A stretch of DNA of 64,000 nt. Origin: Pirellula staleyi DSM 6068. GTDB lineage: Bacteria > Planctomycetota > Planctomycetia > Pirellulales > Pirellulaceae. The notes under the pieces were generated by a model. The model did no database searches and was not told the origin of the DNA. It saw only the letters and a list, made by a program, of their open reading frames with translations. Shown here piece by piece: positions 55,547 to 64,000 of the stretch (positions within the stretch are counted from its first letter, which is position 1; the number at the start of each line of letters is the position of its first letter). The stretch is from the NCBI RefSeq assembly GCF_000025185.1, contig NC_013720.1, forward strand, positions 62,001 through 126,000, in the 5' to 3' direction. Both the position numbers and the translations under genes were made by a program.

Positions 55547-56323
55547 ATGACTGTGCTCGTCAAGAAACATATTCCCACGGGCACAATCGTGCTCAATCGC
55601 CCCGAACGTCGCAACGCGCTCTCGCGGCAGATGATGACCGAGCTAGCGCAGGCGCTCAGCGACATGCATGGCGAAAAACAAGTTCGCGCGGTGGTGCTCA
55701 CCGGCAGTGGCAATTCGTTTTGCAGCGGGATGGATCTGCACGAGATGCAGGAGCATTCGAAATCGGAACGACCACACGATGAGTATCACGACGATGCGGT
55801 GCAGTACTGTGAACTGCTCGAGCAGATGCTCCGGTTCCCTAAGCCGATCATTGCTGCCGTGAATGGCCCCGTGATGGCTGGCGGCATGGGGCTGGTGCTG
55901 GCGAGCGATGTGGTGATCGCCGCGAGCGAGGCGACGTTTGGCTTGCCCGAGCCGCGGCGCGGTTTGGTGGCCGGGATGGTGTCGCCGCTGCTGGCCTTTC
56001 GCTTAGGTGCGTCGCATGCCGCGCGGCTCTTGCTGACGGCCGAAAGCGTGAGCGCGAGTGAGGCGTACCGGATCGGTCTAGTGGCCGATATTACGGTCTT
56101 CGATCTGCTGTGGGCTCGAGCGCACGATCTGTCGCAAAAAATCGCCCTCTCCGCTCCCCAAGCAATTCAGCTGACGAAACGGATGCTCAACGAAACGATT
56201 GGCGAGCATCTGGGGACACTGCTGGCCGCAGGAGCTGCCGCGAGCGCCACAGCACGAACCACCGACGCTGCGACCGAAGGTCTGGCCGCATTTCTCGAGA
56301 AGCGTGCTCCCCAGTGGTCGTAA
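55547..56323 (+). CDS. Enoyl-CoA hydratase/isomerase family protein
   Basis: 258 residues; starts 2 bp after the preceding stop. Crotonase fold with oxyanion-hole parts SGNSFCSGMDLHEM and NGPVMAGGMGLVLAS, and acidic candidates in EATFGLPEPRRG. By position it matches AtuE-type hydratases that act after the carboxylation step in terpene or leucine breakdown (inference). Last gene of the operon; a strong hairpin follows at 56360-56399. Confidence 0.9.
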   Translation: MTVLVKKHIPTGTIVLNRPERRNALSRQMMTELAQALSDMHGEKQVRAVVLTGSGNSFCSGMDLHEMQEHSKSERPHDEYHDDAVQYCELLEQMLRFPKPIIAAVNGPVMAGGMGLVLASDVVIAASEATFGLPEPRRGLVAGMVSPLLAFRLGASHAARLLLTAESVSASEAYRIGLVADITVFDLLWARAHDLSQKIALSAPQAIQLTKRMLNETIGEHLGTLLAAGAAASATARTTDAATEGLAAFLEKRAPQWS

Positions 56324-56359
56324 GTTGCTCGGCTACGTGAACTGCCCATCGGCGCAAGA

Positions 56360-56399
56360 AAAACGGCAGTTGCCAGAACCATCTGACAACTGCCGTTTT
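56360..56399. terminator. Bidirectional intrinsic terminator
   Basis: Perfect 13-bp stem AAAACGGCAGTTG / CAACTGCCGTTTT with a 14-nt loop. T-rich on both strands just after the GC core, and placed between the convergent hydratase gene (ends 56323) and the small basic protein gene (ends 56457). Confidence 0.85.
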
Positions 56400-56456
56400 G
56401 ATGTTTCGCACAGAGCGAGCGCTCGTGAAAAGAAACGCTCACTCGCCTGAAGCGAT

Positions 56457-56642
56457 TTACTCTTCGAGGTTCAGGGCGGCGATGATCGATTCGGCACCGG
56501 GGGTCATGTTGCGAAGCTTTTGAGCCAGCACAGCCTTTTCCGAGGTCGATGCCTTGGCAGCTTTGCGCTTGATGATGGCAAGCTTCTTACGACGATGACG
56601 ACGGCGTGCCAATTCCTTGTGACGTTCGACGATTCCGCCCAT
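56457..56642 (-). CDS. Small basic protein, DUF6800-like
   Basis: 61 residues, rich in Arg/Lys (RHKELARRRHRRKKLAIIKR), ending in an acidic tail (AALNLEE). A very similar layout is found in small proteins of planctomycetes that I recall as DUF6800; this recall is not certain. Looks RNA- or nucleic-acid-binding by charge only. It ends at the shared terminator and lies 107 bp downstream of the response-regulator gene. Confidence 0.72.
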   Translation of the reverse strand: MGGIVERHKELARRRHRRKKLAIIKRKAAKASTSEKAVLAQKLRNMTPGAESIIAALNLEE

Positions 56643-56749
56643 GAGATGACCTTTACTTTGCTAAATGGTTAAACGATTCCGATAAAACGGGAGAGCGAAC
56701 TTGCAAAAGCTCGCCCTGGTAATTCACTACTCTTGGCGGAGGAGAGGCA

Positions 56750-57199
56750 CTATTGCTTCGGTCCGCTCGAATCTTCCATACCTTCAATGTATCGGCGAAG
56801 TCGTTCGAGTTCGTCGGTAACATCTTTCAGCTTCAGCATGTTTTCAACACGCTTGAGCAATTCCACCTTGTTCACAGGCTTTGACAAGAAGTCGTCGGTG
56901 CCAGCTTTGACGGCTCGTTCGATATCCCCCGCCTCGTTCAGCGCGGTGACCATCAAAATCATGATGCCGCGCGAAGCTGGGTCGGACTTGAGTTTCTGAC
57001 AAACTTCAAAGCCACTCAGCTTGGGCATCATCACGTCGAGCAGAATCAAATCGGGGGCAAACGACTTCACCTTGGCCAGCGTGTCTTGGCCATCGACGGC
57101 GATTTCAGTGTCGCAATCGACCGTGGCAAGATAGGCTTCGAGCAACTCGCGGTTAGGCTGGTTGTCGTCGGCAATCAGGATGCGATTTTTATCGGCCAT
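56750..57199 (-). CDS. Single-domain response regulator with helical tail
   Basis: 149 residues from the ATG at 57199 (the frame to 57286 is not supported). Receiver residues: Asp11/Asp12, phospho-acceptor Asp55 (LILLDVMMPKLSG), Thr85 and Lys107 (SKPVN). After the receiver comes a short helical tail (LKLKDVTDELERLRRYIEG) without an output domain. CheY-like in type; no histidine kinase is adjacent. It is 93 bp downstream of glyA on the same strand. Confidence 0.9.
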   Translation of the reverse strand: MADKNRILIADDNQPNRELLEAYLATVDCDTEIAVDGQDTLAKVKSFAPDLILLDVMMPKLSGFEVCQKLKSDPASRGIMILMVTALNEAGDIERAVKAGTDDFLSKPVNKVELLKRVENMLKLKDVTDELERLRRYIEGMEDSSGPKQ

Positions 57200-57292
57200 G
57201 AGTGGGAAACTTCCAAACTTCCTGCGCGTGACTATTTCCAGTTCCGGTGCACACACTGCAGTCGATCGGTCGGCTGCGAGTTTCAAGCCGAA

Positions 57293-58552
57293 CTAGACAG
57301 CAGCCAGCGCCTCTTTGGCGGGAACTGGGAACTGCGAGCAAAGCGAAGCGACTTCGCCACGAATCCGCTGGTGAACGCTCGCATCGCCGCAGTTCTTGAG
57401 CGACTCGAGAATCCAGCCACCAATCGTTTTCATTTCGTCGGTCCCCATGCCACGCGTGGTGAGTGCTGGCGTGCCGATGCGAACGCCCGAAGGGTCCATT
57501 GGCTTGCGGGTATCAAACGGAATCATGTTCATGTTCACCGTGATGCCGCAATGGCCAAGCACTTCGGTGGCGAGTTTGCCACCAATGCCGAGCGTCGTTA
57601 CGTCGACGAGCATCAGATGGTTTTCCGTGCCGCCACTCACGAGCGACAAGCCACCCGCCATCAGCGTTTCAGCGAGCGTTTTGGCGTTGTCGAGAATCGC
57701 TTGACCGTAGGCTTTGAAGTCAGGCTGCAGCGCTTCGCCGAAGCAAACCGCCTTGCCAGCGATCACGTGCATCAGTGGTCCACCCTGCATCCCTGGGAAG
57801 ACGTTCTTGTCGATTTCCTTCGCGTATTCCGCTTTGCAGAGCACGAGACCAGCGCGAGGGCCACGCAAGGTTTTGTGGGTGGTGGTGGTAACGAAATCGG
57901 CGACAGGAACGGGGTTGTCGTGCAGTCCAGCAGCGACGAGACCGGCGTAGTGAGCCATGTCGACGAACAGTTTGGCACCAACTTCGCGAGCGATTTCGGC
58001 GAACTTGCCGTGCGGAATTTCGCGCGGATAGGCGCTGGCACCGGCGACGATGAGTTTGGGCTTATGTTCGCGAGCTAAGCGAGCCACTTGATCGAAGTCG
58101 AGCCGGTGATCGCTTTGACGAACGCCGTAGCTGTGGAAGTTGTAGAGTTTGCCCGAGAGGTTCAGCTTCATGCCGTGCGTGAGGTGACCACCATGCGCCA
58201 GGTCGAGGCCGAGGACCGTATCGCCGGGGTTAATCAGCGAGAGGTAGACCGCTTGATTGGCCTGCGAACCGCTGTGGGGCTGCACGTTGGCATGTTCGGC
58301 ACCGAAGAGTTGCTTCGCGCGGTCGCGCGCCAGGTTCTCGATGACGTCGACATGCTCGCAGCCGCCGTAGTAGCGACGTCCGGGATAACCTTCGGCATAT
58401 TTGTTCGTCAGCACGCTGCCGACCGCTTGCATAACCGCGACACTCGTATAGTTCTCGCTGGCGATCATCTCGAGGCCATCTTGCTGACGCTCTTGCTCAG
58501 CGGCAATGGCGGCCCAAACTTGCGGATCTTGCTGCGACAGAACGTTGCTCAT
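57293..58552 (-). CDS. glyA: Serine hydroxymethyltransferase
   Basis: 419 residues from the ATG at 58552 (the frame opens with TTG at 58570). Family motifs: [36 protein letters not shown] and the PLP lysine [13 protein letters not shown] (Lys227). It interconverts serine and glycine with transfer of a C1 unit to tetrahydrofolate. Length and motifs are complete. Confidence 0.97.
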   Translation of the reverse strand: MSNVLSQQDPQVWAAIAAEQERQQDGLEMIASENYTSVAVMQAVGSVLTNKYAEGYPGRRYYGGCEHVDVIENLARDRAKQLFGAEHANVQPHSGSQANQAVYLSLINPGDTVLGLDLAHGGHLTHGMKLNLSGKLYNFHSYGVRQSDHRLDFDQVARLAREHKPKLIVAGASAYPREIPHGKFAEIAREVGAKLFVDMAHYAGLVAAGLHDNPVPVADFVTTTTHKTLRGPRAGLVLCKAEYAKEIDKNVFPGMQGGPLMHVIAGKAVCFGEALQPDFKAYGQAILDNAKTLAETLMAGGLSLVSGGTENHLMLVDVTTLGIGGKLATEVLGHCGITVNMNMIPFDTRKPMDPSGVRIGTPALTTRGMGTDEMKTIGGWILESLKNCGDASVHQRIRGEVASLCSQFPVPAKEALAAV

Positions 58553-58913
58553 GTAATCACCGGCTCCCAAGCATTAGCGTCGAAATCGTACCAGCTCTCG
58601 TCTGCAAACTCGCTCGATCCACGGGCGACAGCGAGCGGCATAAACCACCCATTCGCCGGGGCAGTTTAGCTGCGTGTCGACACCCCGCTGGATGCGTCGG
58701 GAGCGATCTTGCAGAAACCTATGATTGTCGGCGAGAGCGCGAGCGCCGTCAATTGGGTCCGTCCTCGGGACTGCTAGTTCAGGACGACAAACCTTAACCG
58801 GAAACTGGTGATAATTTCGCGGCTTTGGCCGAACCTAAGTACCTTTGGGCAATAGCCTCTACGTCGTTTAGAGGCACGTCCCACCCGTGGTCCATGCAGG
58901 GGACGATTTCCCG
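58553..58913. other. 361-bp region between divergent genes
   Basis: Must hold promoters for glyA (minus) and the kinase (plus). No riboswitch-like pattern, RNA gene or repeat was recognised by eye. Confidence 0.45.
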
Positions 58914-60611
58914 ATGGCTAGTCCCACGAAAGAGCCGCTGCTAGAAATTCTGCGTAAAAGTGGACTCGTCGACGAGCGCGAAATCGATCGCTTGGTCGAG
59001 GTACAGCCGCAAGCAGCGAGCGATTCGATGGTCGCCGCCGATCTGCTGGCGAGCACCAAACTGGTCACCTCGTGGCAACTCGAGCGTTTGCGCGAGGGGC
59101 GTTGGCGCGGCTACTTCCTGGGGAAGTACAAAATCCTGGGACAGCTCGGTGCCGGGGCGATGGGAAGTGTCTTTCTGGCCGAGCATCGCGTCATGCGACA
59201 TCAGGTGGCCATTAAAGTTTTGGCGAAGCGGCTGACAGGGAAACCTGAATACGTGAAACGCTTCGAGCAAGAGGCGCGGGCTGCTGCGGTGGTATCGCAC
59301 CCACGTCTGGTGCGTGCTTTCGACATCGATAGCGACGGCGACCTGCACTACTTCGTGATGGAATATGTCGCAGGGGAAGACTTACAGAAAATCGTGCTCC
59401 GCGATGGTCCCCTTCCGGTGAGCGAAGCTGCTGAATGCATTCGGCAAACCGCCGAGGGACTATCCGCAGCGCATGCCGCCGGGCTGATCCATCGCGATAT
59501 CAAACCCTCGAACTTGCTCCTCGATCCAGGAGGACAAGTGCATATTCTCGACCTGGGTCTGGCGAGGATGGTGATCGACGATGAGCCATCGCTCACGCTG
59601 GTGCAAGACGCGCGGATGATCGGCACAGTCGACTACCTCTCTCCCGAGCAGGCGCGTAACAGTCACGAGATCGATCCTCGCGCCGATCTCTACAGCCTCG
59701 GCTGTACGCTCTATTTTTTGCTGAGTGGTCAGCCTCCGTTTGCGGAGGGAACGATTCCCCAGCGGGTGATTGCTCACCAGACCCAGCGGCCTGTTTCGAT
59801 TCGCAAAAAACGTCCCGAAGTCGACGCTCCCCTCGAAGCGATACTGAGCAAGCTGCTGGCGAAAAAAGCGGAGCGACGGTTTGCATCAGCGGCAGAAGTG
59901 GAGCAAGTGTTGGCCGCCTGGCAAGCCAGCGAGATCGATCGTGTCCATGCGTTGATCGGTCCCCTCGGCAGTGGTCGCGGTGGCAGCAGCGTGTATAGCG
60001 CGAGCGATAGTGCAGCTCGCGTGTCTACCTCGGGCGACGATCTGGCGCTCTTGCCACTCGATGGTGCCGACACCGATCCGGCCGCACCGATGGCTGGTCG
60101 CTCGACCCTCTCGGGAACGCGAGATCCACGTGCGAGCGTAAGTTCATCTGCCTCTAAAAATTCAATCTCTGCTGCGCCGATGGAGACGAAATCGGCCGCG
60201 CAATCTTCGGCGAAAGTGTTGCAGCAACCCGCGACACAGCTCGAGGATTCCACGCTACTGACGCCGCTCGACGATCCTCTGGCGTCGCTTCTCGAACTAC
60301 CACCGGGCCCCGATTTGGCGAGTCTCGATCCCCTCGCGAGCGCAACGCTTTCACCGGCAAGCTTGCCCCACGAGCCTTTGTCGACGCAGCAACATTCCGC
60401 GCCGAGCGAAGCAGCGCCGCCACAGAAGTTTCGTGATCGACTGTTGGCTCTCGTCGCGCGGAGCGAGGGAGATGGAACTGGCGGCCTGAGCTACTCGCTC
60501 TGGTTTTTGATTCTGTTTGGGATCTGCACGGGGCTCGTGATCGCAGGCCTTGGTTATTCGTACGTGCAGTCGTTCACGCGTCAGGCACCGATTCAAAAAT
60601 CGATGGAATAA
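58914..60611 (+). CDS. Ser/Thr protein kinase with C-terminal membrane anchor
   Basis: 565 residues from the ATG at 58914 (an in-frame GTG at 58887 adds nine). Residues 5-70 are the pre-kinase helical domain shared with the kinase at 8404. The kinase domain (about 71-335) has GAGAMGSVFLAEH, VAIKVL, HRDIKPSNLLL near 192, DLGLARM and GTVDYLSPEQA: complete, with DLG in place of DFG. A long Ser/Ala/Pro/Asp-rich linker follows, and one membrane helix at about 526-549 leaves only a short tail outside. Thus there is no extracellular sensor. Substrate unknown. Confidence 0.92.
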   Translation: MASPTKEPLLEILRKSGLVDEREIDRLVEVQPQAASDSMVAADLLASTKLVTSWQLERLREGRWRGYFLGKYKILGQLGAGAMGSVFLAEHRVMRHQVAIKVLAKRLTGKPEYVKRFEQEARAAAVVSHPRLVRAFDIDSDGDLHYFVMEYVAGEDLQKIVLRDGPLPVSEAAECIRQTAEGLSAAHAAGLIHRDIKPSNLLLDPGGQVHILDLGLARMVIDDEPSLTLVQDARMIGTVDYLSPEQARNSHEIDPRADLYSLGCTLYFLLSGQPPFAEGTIPQRVIAHQTQRPVSIRKKRPEVDAPLEAILSKLLAKKAERRFASAAEVEQVLAAWQASEIDRVHALIGPLGSGRGGSSVYSASDSAARVSTSGDDLALLPLDGADTDPAAPMAGRSTLSGTRDPRASVSSSASKNSISAAPMETKSAAQSSAKVLQQPATQLEDSTLLTPLDDPLASLLELPPGPDLASLDPLASATLSPASLPHEPLSTQQHSAPSEAAPPQKFRDRLLALVARSEGDGTGGLSYSLWFLILFGICTGLVIAGLGYSYVQSFTRQAPIQKSME

Positions 60612-60689
60612 CGCTGGAAAAACGTGCCATTCGACGAATATGCCCGGGATCGGCCGGCGATTCACGTGGCTGAAAAGGCGTGCTACGAA

Positions 60690-61601
60690 CTAGCGCAGCA
60701 GCGGTGGTGGCTCGGCCGCTACCGGGGAAAAGATTGGCTGCTGATTGGTCGGCGCCGCTGGTGCAGAGATTGGCGGGAGCGCGGCGATAAATTGATCGAG
60801 CGCCACGCGATAGGCTTCGGGCTGCGGATCATTGTGCCCTGCCCCTTCGTTGCGAATGAAGACTTTATTTTTCGTGGTCGCCGTGTCAAACAGCAATTGC
60901 CCCTGCTCGAACGGAATCACTTGGTCGGCATCGGCGTGACTGATCAGCAGCGGTCCCTCGTAGCGGCGAATGGCTTCGAGCGAGTTCATGCGCATCGTCA
61001 TCATCAGACTCATGGGTAGCCACGGCACATGATGCTGCGCTACATCGGGGAGCGAGGTGAATGTGTTCACCAGCACCAGTCCGCGACACGGCTCTTGCTC
61101 TGCGACTTGCAGTGCGACGCCACCACCGAGCGAAACACCCATCAGCATGACGTCGCGATTGGCAATTCCTTCTTTGCGAGCGAGCCAGTCACGCGCAGCA
61201 CGTGCGTCGGTAACCACACCTTGCTCGGTTGGCTTCCCTTCACTTCGTCCGAAACCACGATAGTCGAGCGCGAGGACCGAGAGGCCATGGCGGCGATTGA
61301 GTAGTCGAATTGACTCGGCAAGTAAGGTCACGTTGCCAGCATTTCCATGCAGCAGCACGGCATGCGCGAGGGGCTGAGGATGACGAGCATACCAGCCGTG
61401 CAGTTTCACACCATCGCTGGCAGTGAAGTAAGCATCTTCGACGAGCACCGAGGTTTGTTCCCATTCCCCGGCTGGATAGCGCGCGGGCTGAAACACACTT
61501 TTGCGTTCCCAGCTCGTCAGCGGAGATGTCGGAGGAAGCACGGCACAGCCGACTTGCGCGCAGCCAAGCACCGAGAACAGCAGAACGACCCATGCGCGCA
61601 T
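60690..61601 (-). CDS. Exported alpha/beta-hydrolase (Bem46/ABHD13-like)
   Basis: 303 residues; AAGGAAG 6 nt before the ATG. An N-terminal signal with Cys residues (VLGCAQVGCAVLPP) may be lipidated (VGC). Hydrolase core: LLHGNAGNV, YRGFGRSEG, GVSLGGG with Ser157, the acid in SHADADQVIP near 223 and the His in GAGHND near 256. Function likely esterase or peptidase-like; substrate unknown. Converges with the kinase. Confidence 0.87.
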   Translation of the reverse strand: MRAWVVLLFSVLGCAQVGCAVLPPTSPLTSWERKSVFQPARYPAGEWEQTSVLVEDAYFTASDGVKLHGWYARHPQPLAHAVLLHGNAGNVTLLAESIRLLNRRHGLSVLALDYRGFGRSEGKPTEQGVVTDARAARDWLARKEGIANRDVMLMGVSLGGGVALQVAEQEPCRGLVLVNTFTSLPDVAQHHVPWLPMSLMMTMRMNSLEAIRRYEGPLLISHADADQVIPFEQGQLLFDTATTKNKVFIRNEGAGHNDPQPEAYRVALDQFIAALPPISAPAAPTNQQPIFSPVAAEPPPLLR

Positions 61602-61736
61602 AGCAAGCTTCCTTTATCCCCACCTGGATTCGTGGCGGAGAATAGCAAGCGTCTGCCGGTGCATCAAGAGCAATGACCGCAGCAGTGCGTACGCCTCATC
61701 GACTGCGAAAAAACGGCACTGAAACGCTGCTGGCAA

Positions 61737-62555
61737 CTACTTGGCGCGGCGCTGGCGGAGCGCTTCGTAGAAGAGAATGGCGGCGGTCACCGACAAGTTC
61801 AAACTGTCGACCGTGCCGAGCATCGGGAGGGAAATCGCGCGGATATCGTCCCCCAGCCATTCGCGAGACAGACCTTCAGCCTCGCTTCCCAAAATAATTG
61901 CCGTGCGACCTCGCAGGTCGGCTGTGGTGTAGTCGATGGCACCATCGACCCGTGTCGCCAGCATCTGAAACTGATGCATTCGGAGCCAGGCGAGCGCTTG
62001 TGGCACTGTCATGCCGATGACGGGCAGGGTGAAGAGCGCGCCGAGACTCGCGCGGATGGCGTTGGGGTTATAGAGATCGAGCCGCGCGCCACAGACAATC
62101 ACCCCATCGATTCCCGCCGCATCAGCCGATCGCAAGATCGCGCCGAGATTGCCTGGTTTCTCGACCCCTTCCACCACCGCCACCAGCAAGTCGCGTTTCG
62201 CTGCGAGCTTATCTTGCAGGAAGGTGTCGAGCGCGGGACTCGGCGACTCGGCCACGAGGATCACTTCCTCGACACGATCGCCAAAGGCGAGCTTTTCCAT
62301 CACTTGACGCGAGACGGGAAGGATCGTCGCGCCGGACTCACGTGCGTGGCGCATGGTCTGCTGCGAAGTGGCCGACAGTTCCACGCCATCGAGCACAAAC
62401 AGTTCGAGCGCAACCACTCCCGCGCCGAGGGCGCGCGTGATTTCGCGCTCTCCATCGATGATGATCCGCTGCTGCTCGTCGCGCGCTTTGCGCTCGCGCA
62501 ATTTCACCGCTTGCTTCACGCGCAGGTTCTGCAAACTGGTGATGGTGGGAATCAT
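61737..62555 (-). CDS. SpoU/TrmH-family RNA 2'-O-methyltransferase
   Basis: 272 residues. The SPOUT motifs are EKPGNLGAILRSADAAG, IILGSEAEGLS and MLGTVDSLNLSVTAAIL; the N-terminal 100 residues are the L30e-like substrate-binding domain. It methylates a ribose 2'-OH in rRNA or tRNA, as in RlmB/TsnR-like enzymes; the target base cannot be told. It lies 49 bp downstream of cdsA on the same strand. Confidence 0.93.
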   Translation of the reverse strand: MIPTITSLQNLRVKQAVKLRERKARDEQQRIIIDGEREITRALGAGVVALELFVLDGVELSATSQQTMRHARESGATILPVSRQVMEKLAFGDRVEEVILVAESPSPALDTFLQDKLAAKRDLLVAVVEGVEKPGNLGAILRSADAAGIDGVIVCGARLDLYNPNAIRASLGALFTLPVIGMTVPQALAWLRMHQFQMLATRVDGAIDYTTADLRGRTAIILGSEAEGLSREWLGDDIRAISLPMLGTVDSLNLSVTAAILFYEALRQRRAK

Positions 62556-62604
62556 CGCAATCGAACTTCCAGAAGAAGACCGCAGATCGTCTGTGCGAGG
62601 TGCA

Positions 62605-63516
62605 CTAGCTCAGCAATCCGCTTTCCCAGCAGAGGTAGGCCACCGGCGCAGCCAGCAGCACCGAGTCGATAATATCGAGCACGCCACCGAGTCCCGGGAG
62701 CCAGCGACTGCTATCTTTCCGCTGCATATCCCGTTTGAGAAGCGACTCGGCGAGATCGCCAATCATCCCCAGCACAGCGACCAGCAGCGAGTAGATCACA
62801 ATCCCTACGATCGATGGTGCCTGCCAATCGCCCCCCATCACCAGTGGCGCAATTGCCCGAAAATAGACGAGCCCGCCCACGATGGCGAAGACAAAACCAC
62901 CGATCGCACCTTCCACCGTTTTACCAGGACTAAGGACCGGCGTGAGCTTGTGCTTGCCGAGGTTCTTGCCGACGGTGTACGCGCCGGTGTCGGCAAGTTT
63001 CGTGATGAAGAGGAGCGAAACGAGCGCTACGATTCCGAGCGGTTCGTTATCGAGCAGGCGAAGCGAGGCGAGAAAACCGAGCATCCCACCGATATAGATC
63101 ATCACCATCACGCTAAGCGAAAGTGACACCATCGCGGTCGCCGGTTTGACGAACAGCTGCATTTGCCGTGTGAAGGCGACGATCAGCCCCAGCGAAGCAG
63201 CAACAGCAGGCCAGCCGAATCTGCCAAACGAACTGTTTTCGGGAAAGCGCGTGCCGAGTGCGTCCCCCACCATGGGCAAAGCGGCGGCGAGCACAATTGC
63301 CAGCACACCGACGTGGGTGCTCACGCGATCGATCGTGTGACCACCATGGCGCAGCAATTCCAGCACCTCTTCGGTCGCCATCACGGCAATCAGAAGCAGG
63401 ACCGGCAACAGCCAAAAGCCTCGGATCGGAACCAGCCACTGCTGATGATCGGCCGTCACCAGCGTGACGAGAACCGAGATAATCACCGCAGCCGACAGTA
63501 GACGCCAGCGAAGCAC
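62605..63516 (-). CDS. cdsA: Phosphatidate cytidylyltransferase
   Basis: 303 residues, GTG start at 63516 with AGGAG upstream. About eight membrane helices. The C-terminal CdsA signature is present as SLLKRDMQRKDSSRWLPG followed by GGVLDIIDS. It makes CDP-diacylglycerol for phospholipid synthesis. The uppS stop is 14 bp upstream, forming the usual uppS-cdsA pair. Confidence 0.93.
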   Translation of the reverse strand: MLRWRLLSAAVIISVLVTLVTADHQQWLVPIRGFWLLPVLLLIAVMATEEVLELLRHGGHTIDRVSTHVGVLAIVLAAALPMVGDALGTRFPENSSFGRFGWPAVAASLGLIVAFTRQMQLFVKPATAMVSLSLSVMVMIYIGGMLGFLASLRLLDNEPLGIVALVSLLFITKLADTGAYTVGKNLGKHKLTPVLSPGKTVEGAIGGFVFAIVGGLVYFRAIAPLVMGGDWQAPSIVGIVIYSLLVAVLGMIGDLAESLLKRDMQRKDSSRWLPGLGGVLDIIDSVLLAAPVAYLCWESGLLS

Positions 63517-63530
63517 CGCAGCTCCTTTCG

Positions 63531-64000
63531 TTAGCTCGCCAGACCGCCGAAACGACGGTCGCGGGCCGCAAAGCTGCGAATCGATTGATGAAAATCGTCC
63601 AGTTCAAACTCGGGCCAACATTTTTCGGTGACCCACAGCTCGGCGTAGCTGATTTGCCAAAGGAGAAAATTGCTAATCCGCATCTCACCAGCGGTTCGAA
63701 TCAGCAGATCGGGATCGGGCATCCCTGCGGTGTAGAGCTTCGAGGAGACCAGCGCCTCGTCGATCGTTGCCGGATCGAGCTTCCCTTGCTGTACTTCTGC
63801 CGCAATCGCGCGGACAGCATCGACCAGTTCACCACGCGCGCCGTAGTTAATCGCCAGGCAAAGCCGCATGCCGGTATTGGCGGCGCTCATCTCGACCGTG
63901 CGATCCATTTCCGCCAAAGTCGCTTCGGGAATTCCTTCGCGACGCCCAATCACACTCACAGTGATGTTCTGCTGCATGATCGTGGTTCGCTCTTCGATCA
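63531..64000 (-). CDS. uppS: Undecaprenyl diphosphate synthase, C-terminal part
   Basis: The frame stays open to the window edge, so the start is outside; about 156 residues are seen. Family motifs: INYGARGELVDAVR, PDPDLLIRTAGEMRISNFLL and WQISYAELWVTEKCWPEF, which form the dimer and diphosphate-binding part of cis-prenyltransferases. The product is the lipid carrier for cell-wall and glycan synthesis. Followed 14 bp later by cdsA. Confidence 0.95.
   Translation of the reverse strand, partial: IEERTTIMQQNITVSVIGRREGIPEATLAEMDRTVEMSAANTGMRLCLAINYGARGELVDAVRAIAAEVQQGKLDPATIDEALVSSKLYTAGMPDPDLLIRTAGEMRISNFLLWQISYAELWVTEKCWPEFELDDFHQSIRSFAARDRRFGGLAS

Overview
The window comes from a planctomycete, most likely of the Pirellulaceae (inference). 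The evidence is the set of families: a PSD-type cytochrome (DUF1587/1592/1588/1585) next to a Tat-exported DUF1552 protein, a DUF1559 protein, eukaryote-like Ser/Thr kinases with PEGA and leucine-rich repeats, small membrane proteins opening with NPYAPP or LRDYFWL, and formylmethanofuran dehydrogenase-like subunits (tetrahydromethanopterin-linked C1 metabolism). GC is high, genes sit singly or in short operons, Shine-Dalgarno sites are patchy and GTG starts are common. No rRNA, tRNA, CRISPR array, transposase or phage gene was seen.

Layout. 1-5.6 kb: C-terminal part of Tex, an exported metallophosphoesterase, a 750-bp hairpin-rich gap, a STAS plus anti-sigma kinase pair and a GNAT acetyltransferase. 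5.7-17.5 kb: a DUF1559/helical-repeat protein, a 1488-residue zinc-finger/kinase/PEGA/LRR receptor, a small secreted protein and an MMPL-type RND exporter. 17.5-22.7 kb: fhcC, mobA, an ArnT-like glycosyltransferase and fhcA. 22.9-31.4 kb: DinB-fold protein and a minus-strand series reading Gfo/Idh dehydrogenase, TIM-barrel isomerase, deoC, PSD cytochrome, DUF1552. 31.5-41.5 kb: diguanylate cyclase, cupin, ApbE, zinc-finger membrane protein, secretin-N-like protein, c-type cytochrome, PEGA lipoprotein and DsbD. 41.7-44.5 kb: purH, then a second hairpin-rich stretch with two small genes. 44.5-51.8 kb: EamA permease, FAD oxidoreductase, methyltransferase, membrane protein, esterase, LpxH-like phosphoesterase and a Gly/Tyr-rich secreted protein. 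52.2-56.3 kb: a tight plus-strand operon for acyl-CoA carboxyltransferase, AtuA-like protein in two pieces and enoyl-CoA hydratase, closed by a strong hairpin terminator. 56.4-64 kb: small basic protein, response regulator, glyA, a second Ser/Thr kinase, alpha/beta hydrolase, SpoU-type methyltransferase, cdsA and partial uppS.

How genes work together. fhcC and fhcA encode two subunits of one complex, with mobA (molybdopterin nucleotide) between them. The 52-56 kb operon looks like branched or isoprenoid acyl-CoA catabolism but lacks the biotin carboxylase subunit. The STAS/HATPase pair is a partner-switching module. uppS-cdsA is the usual envelope lipid pair. The most unusual items are the four-fold super-repeat ectodomain of the large kinase, a pre-kinase domain shared by both kinases, and related intergenic repeat families found in two distant gaps.
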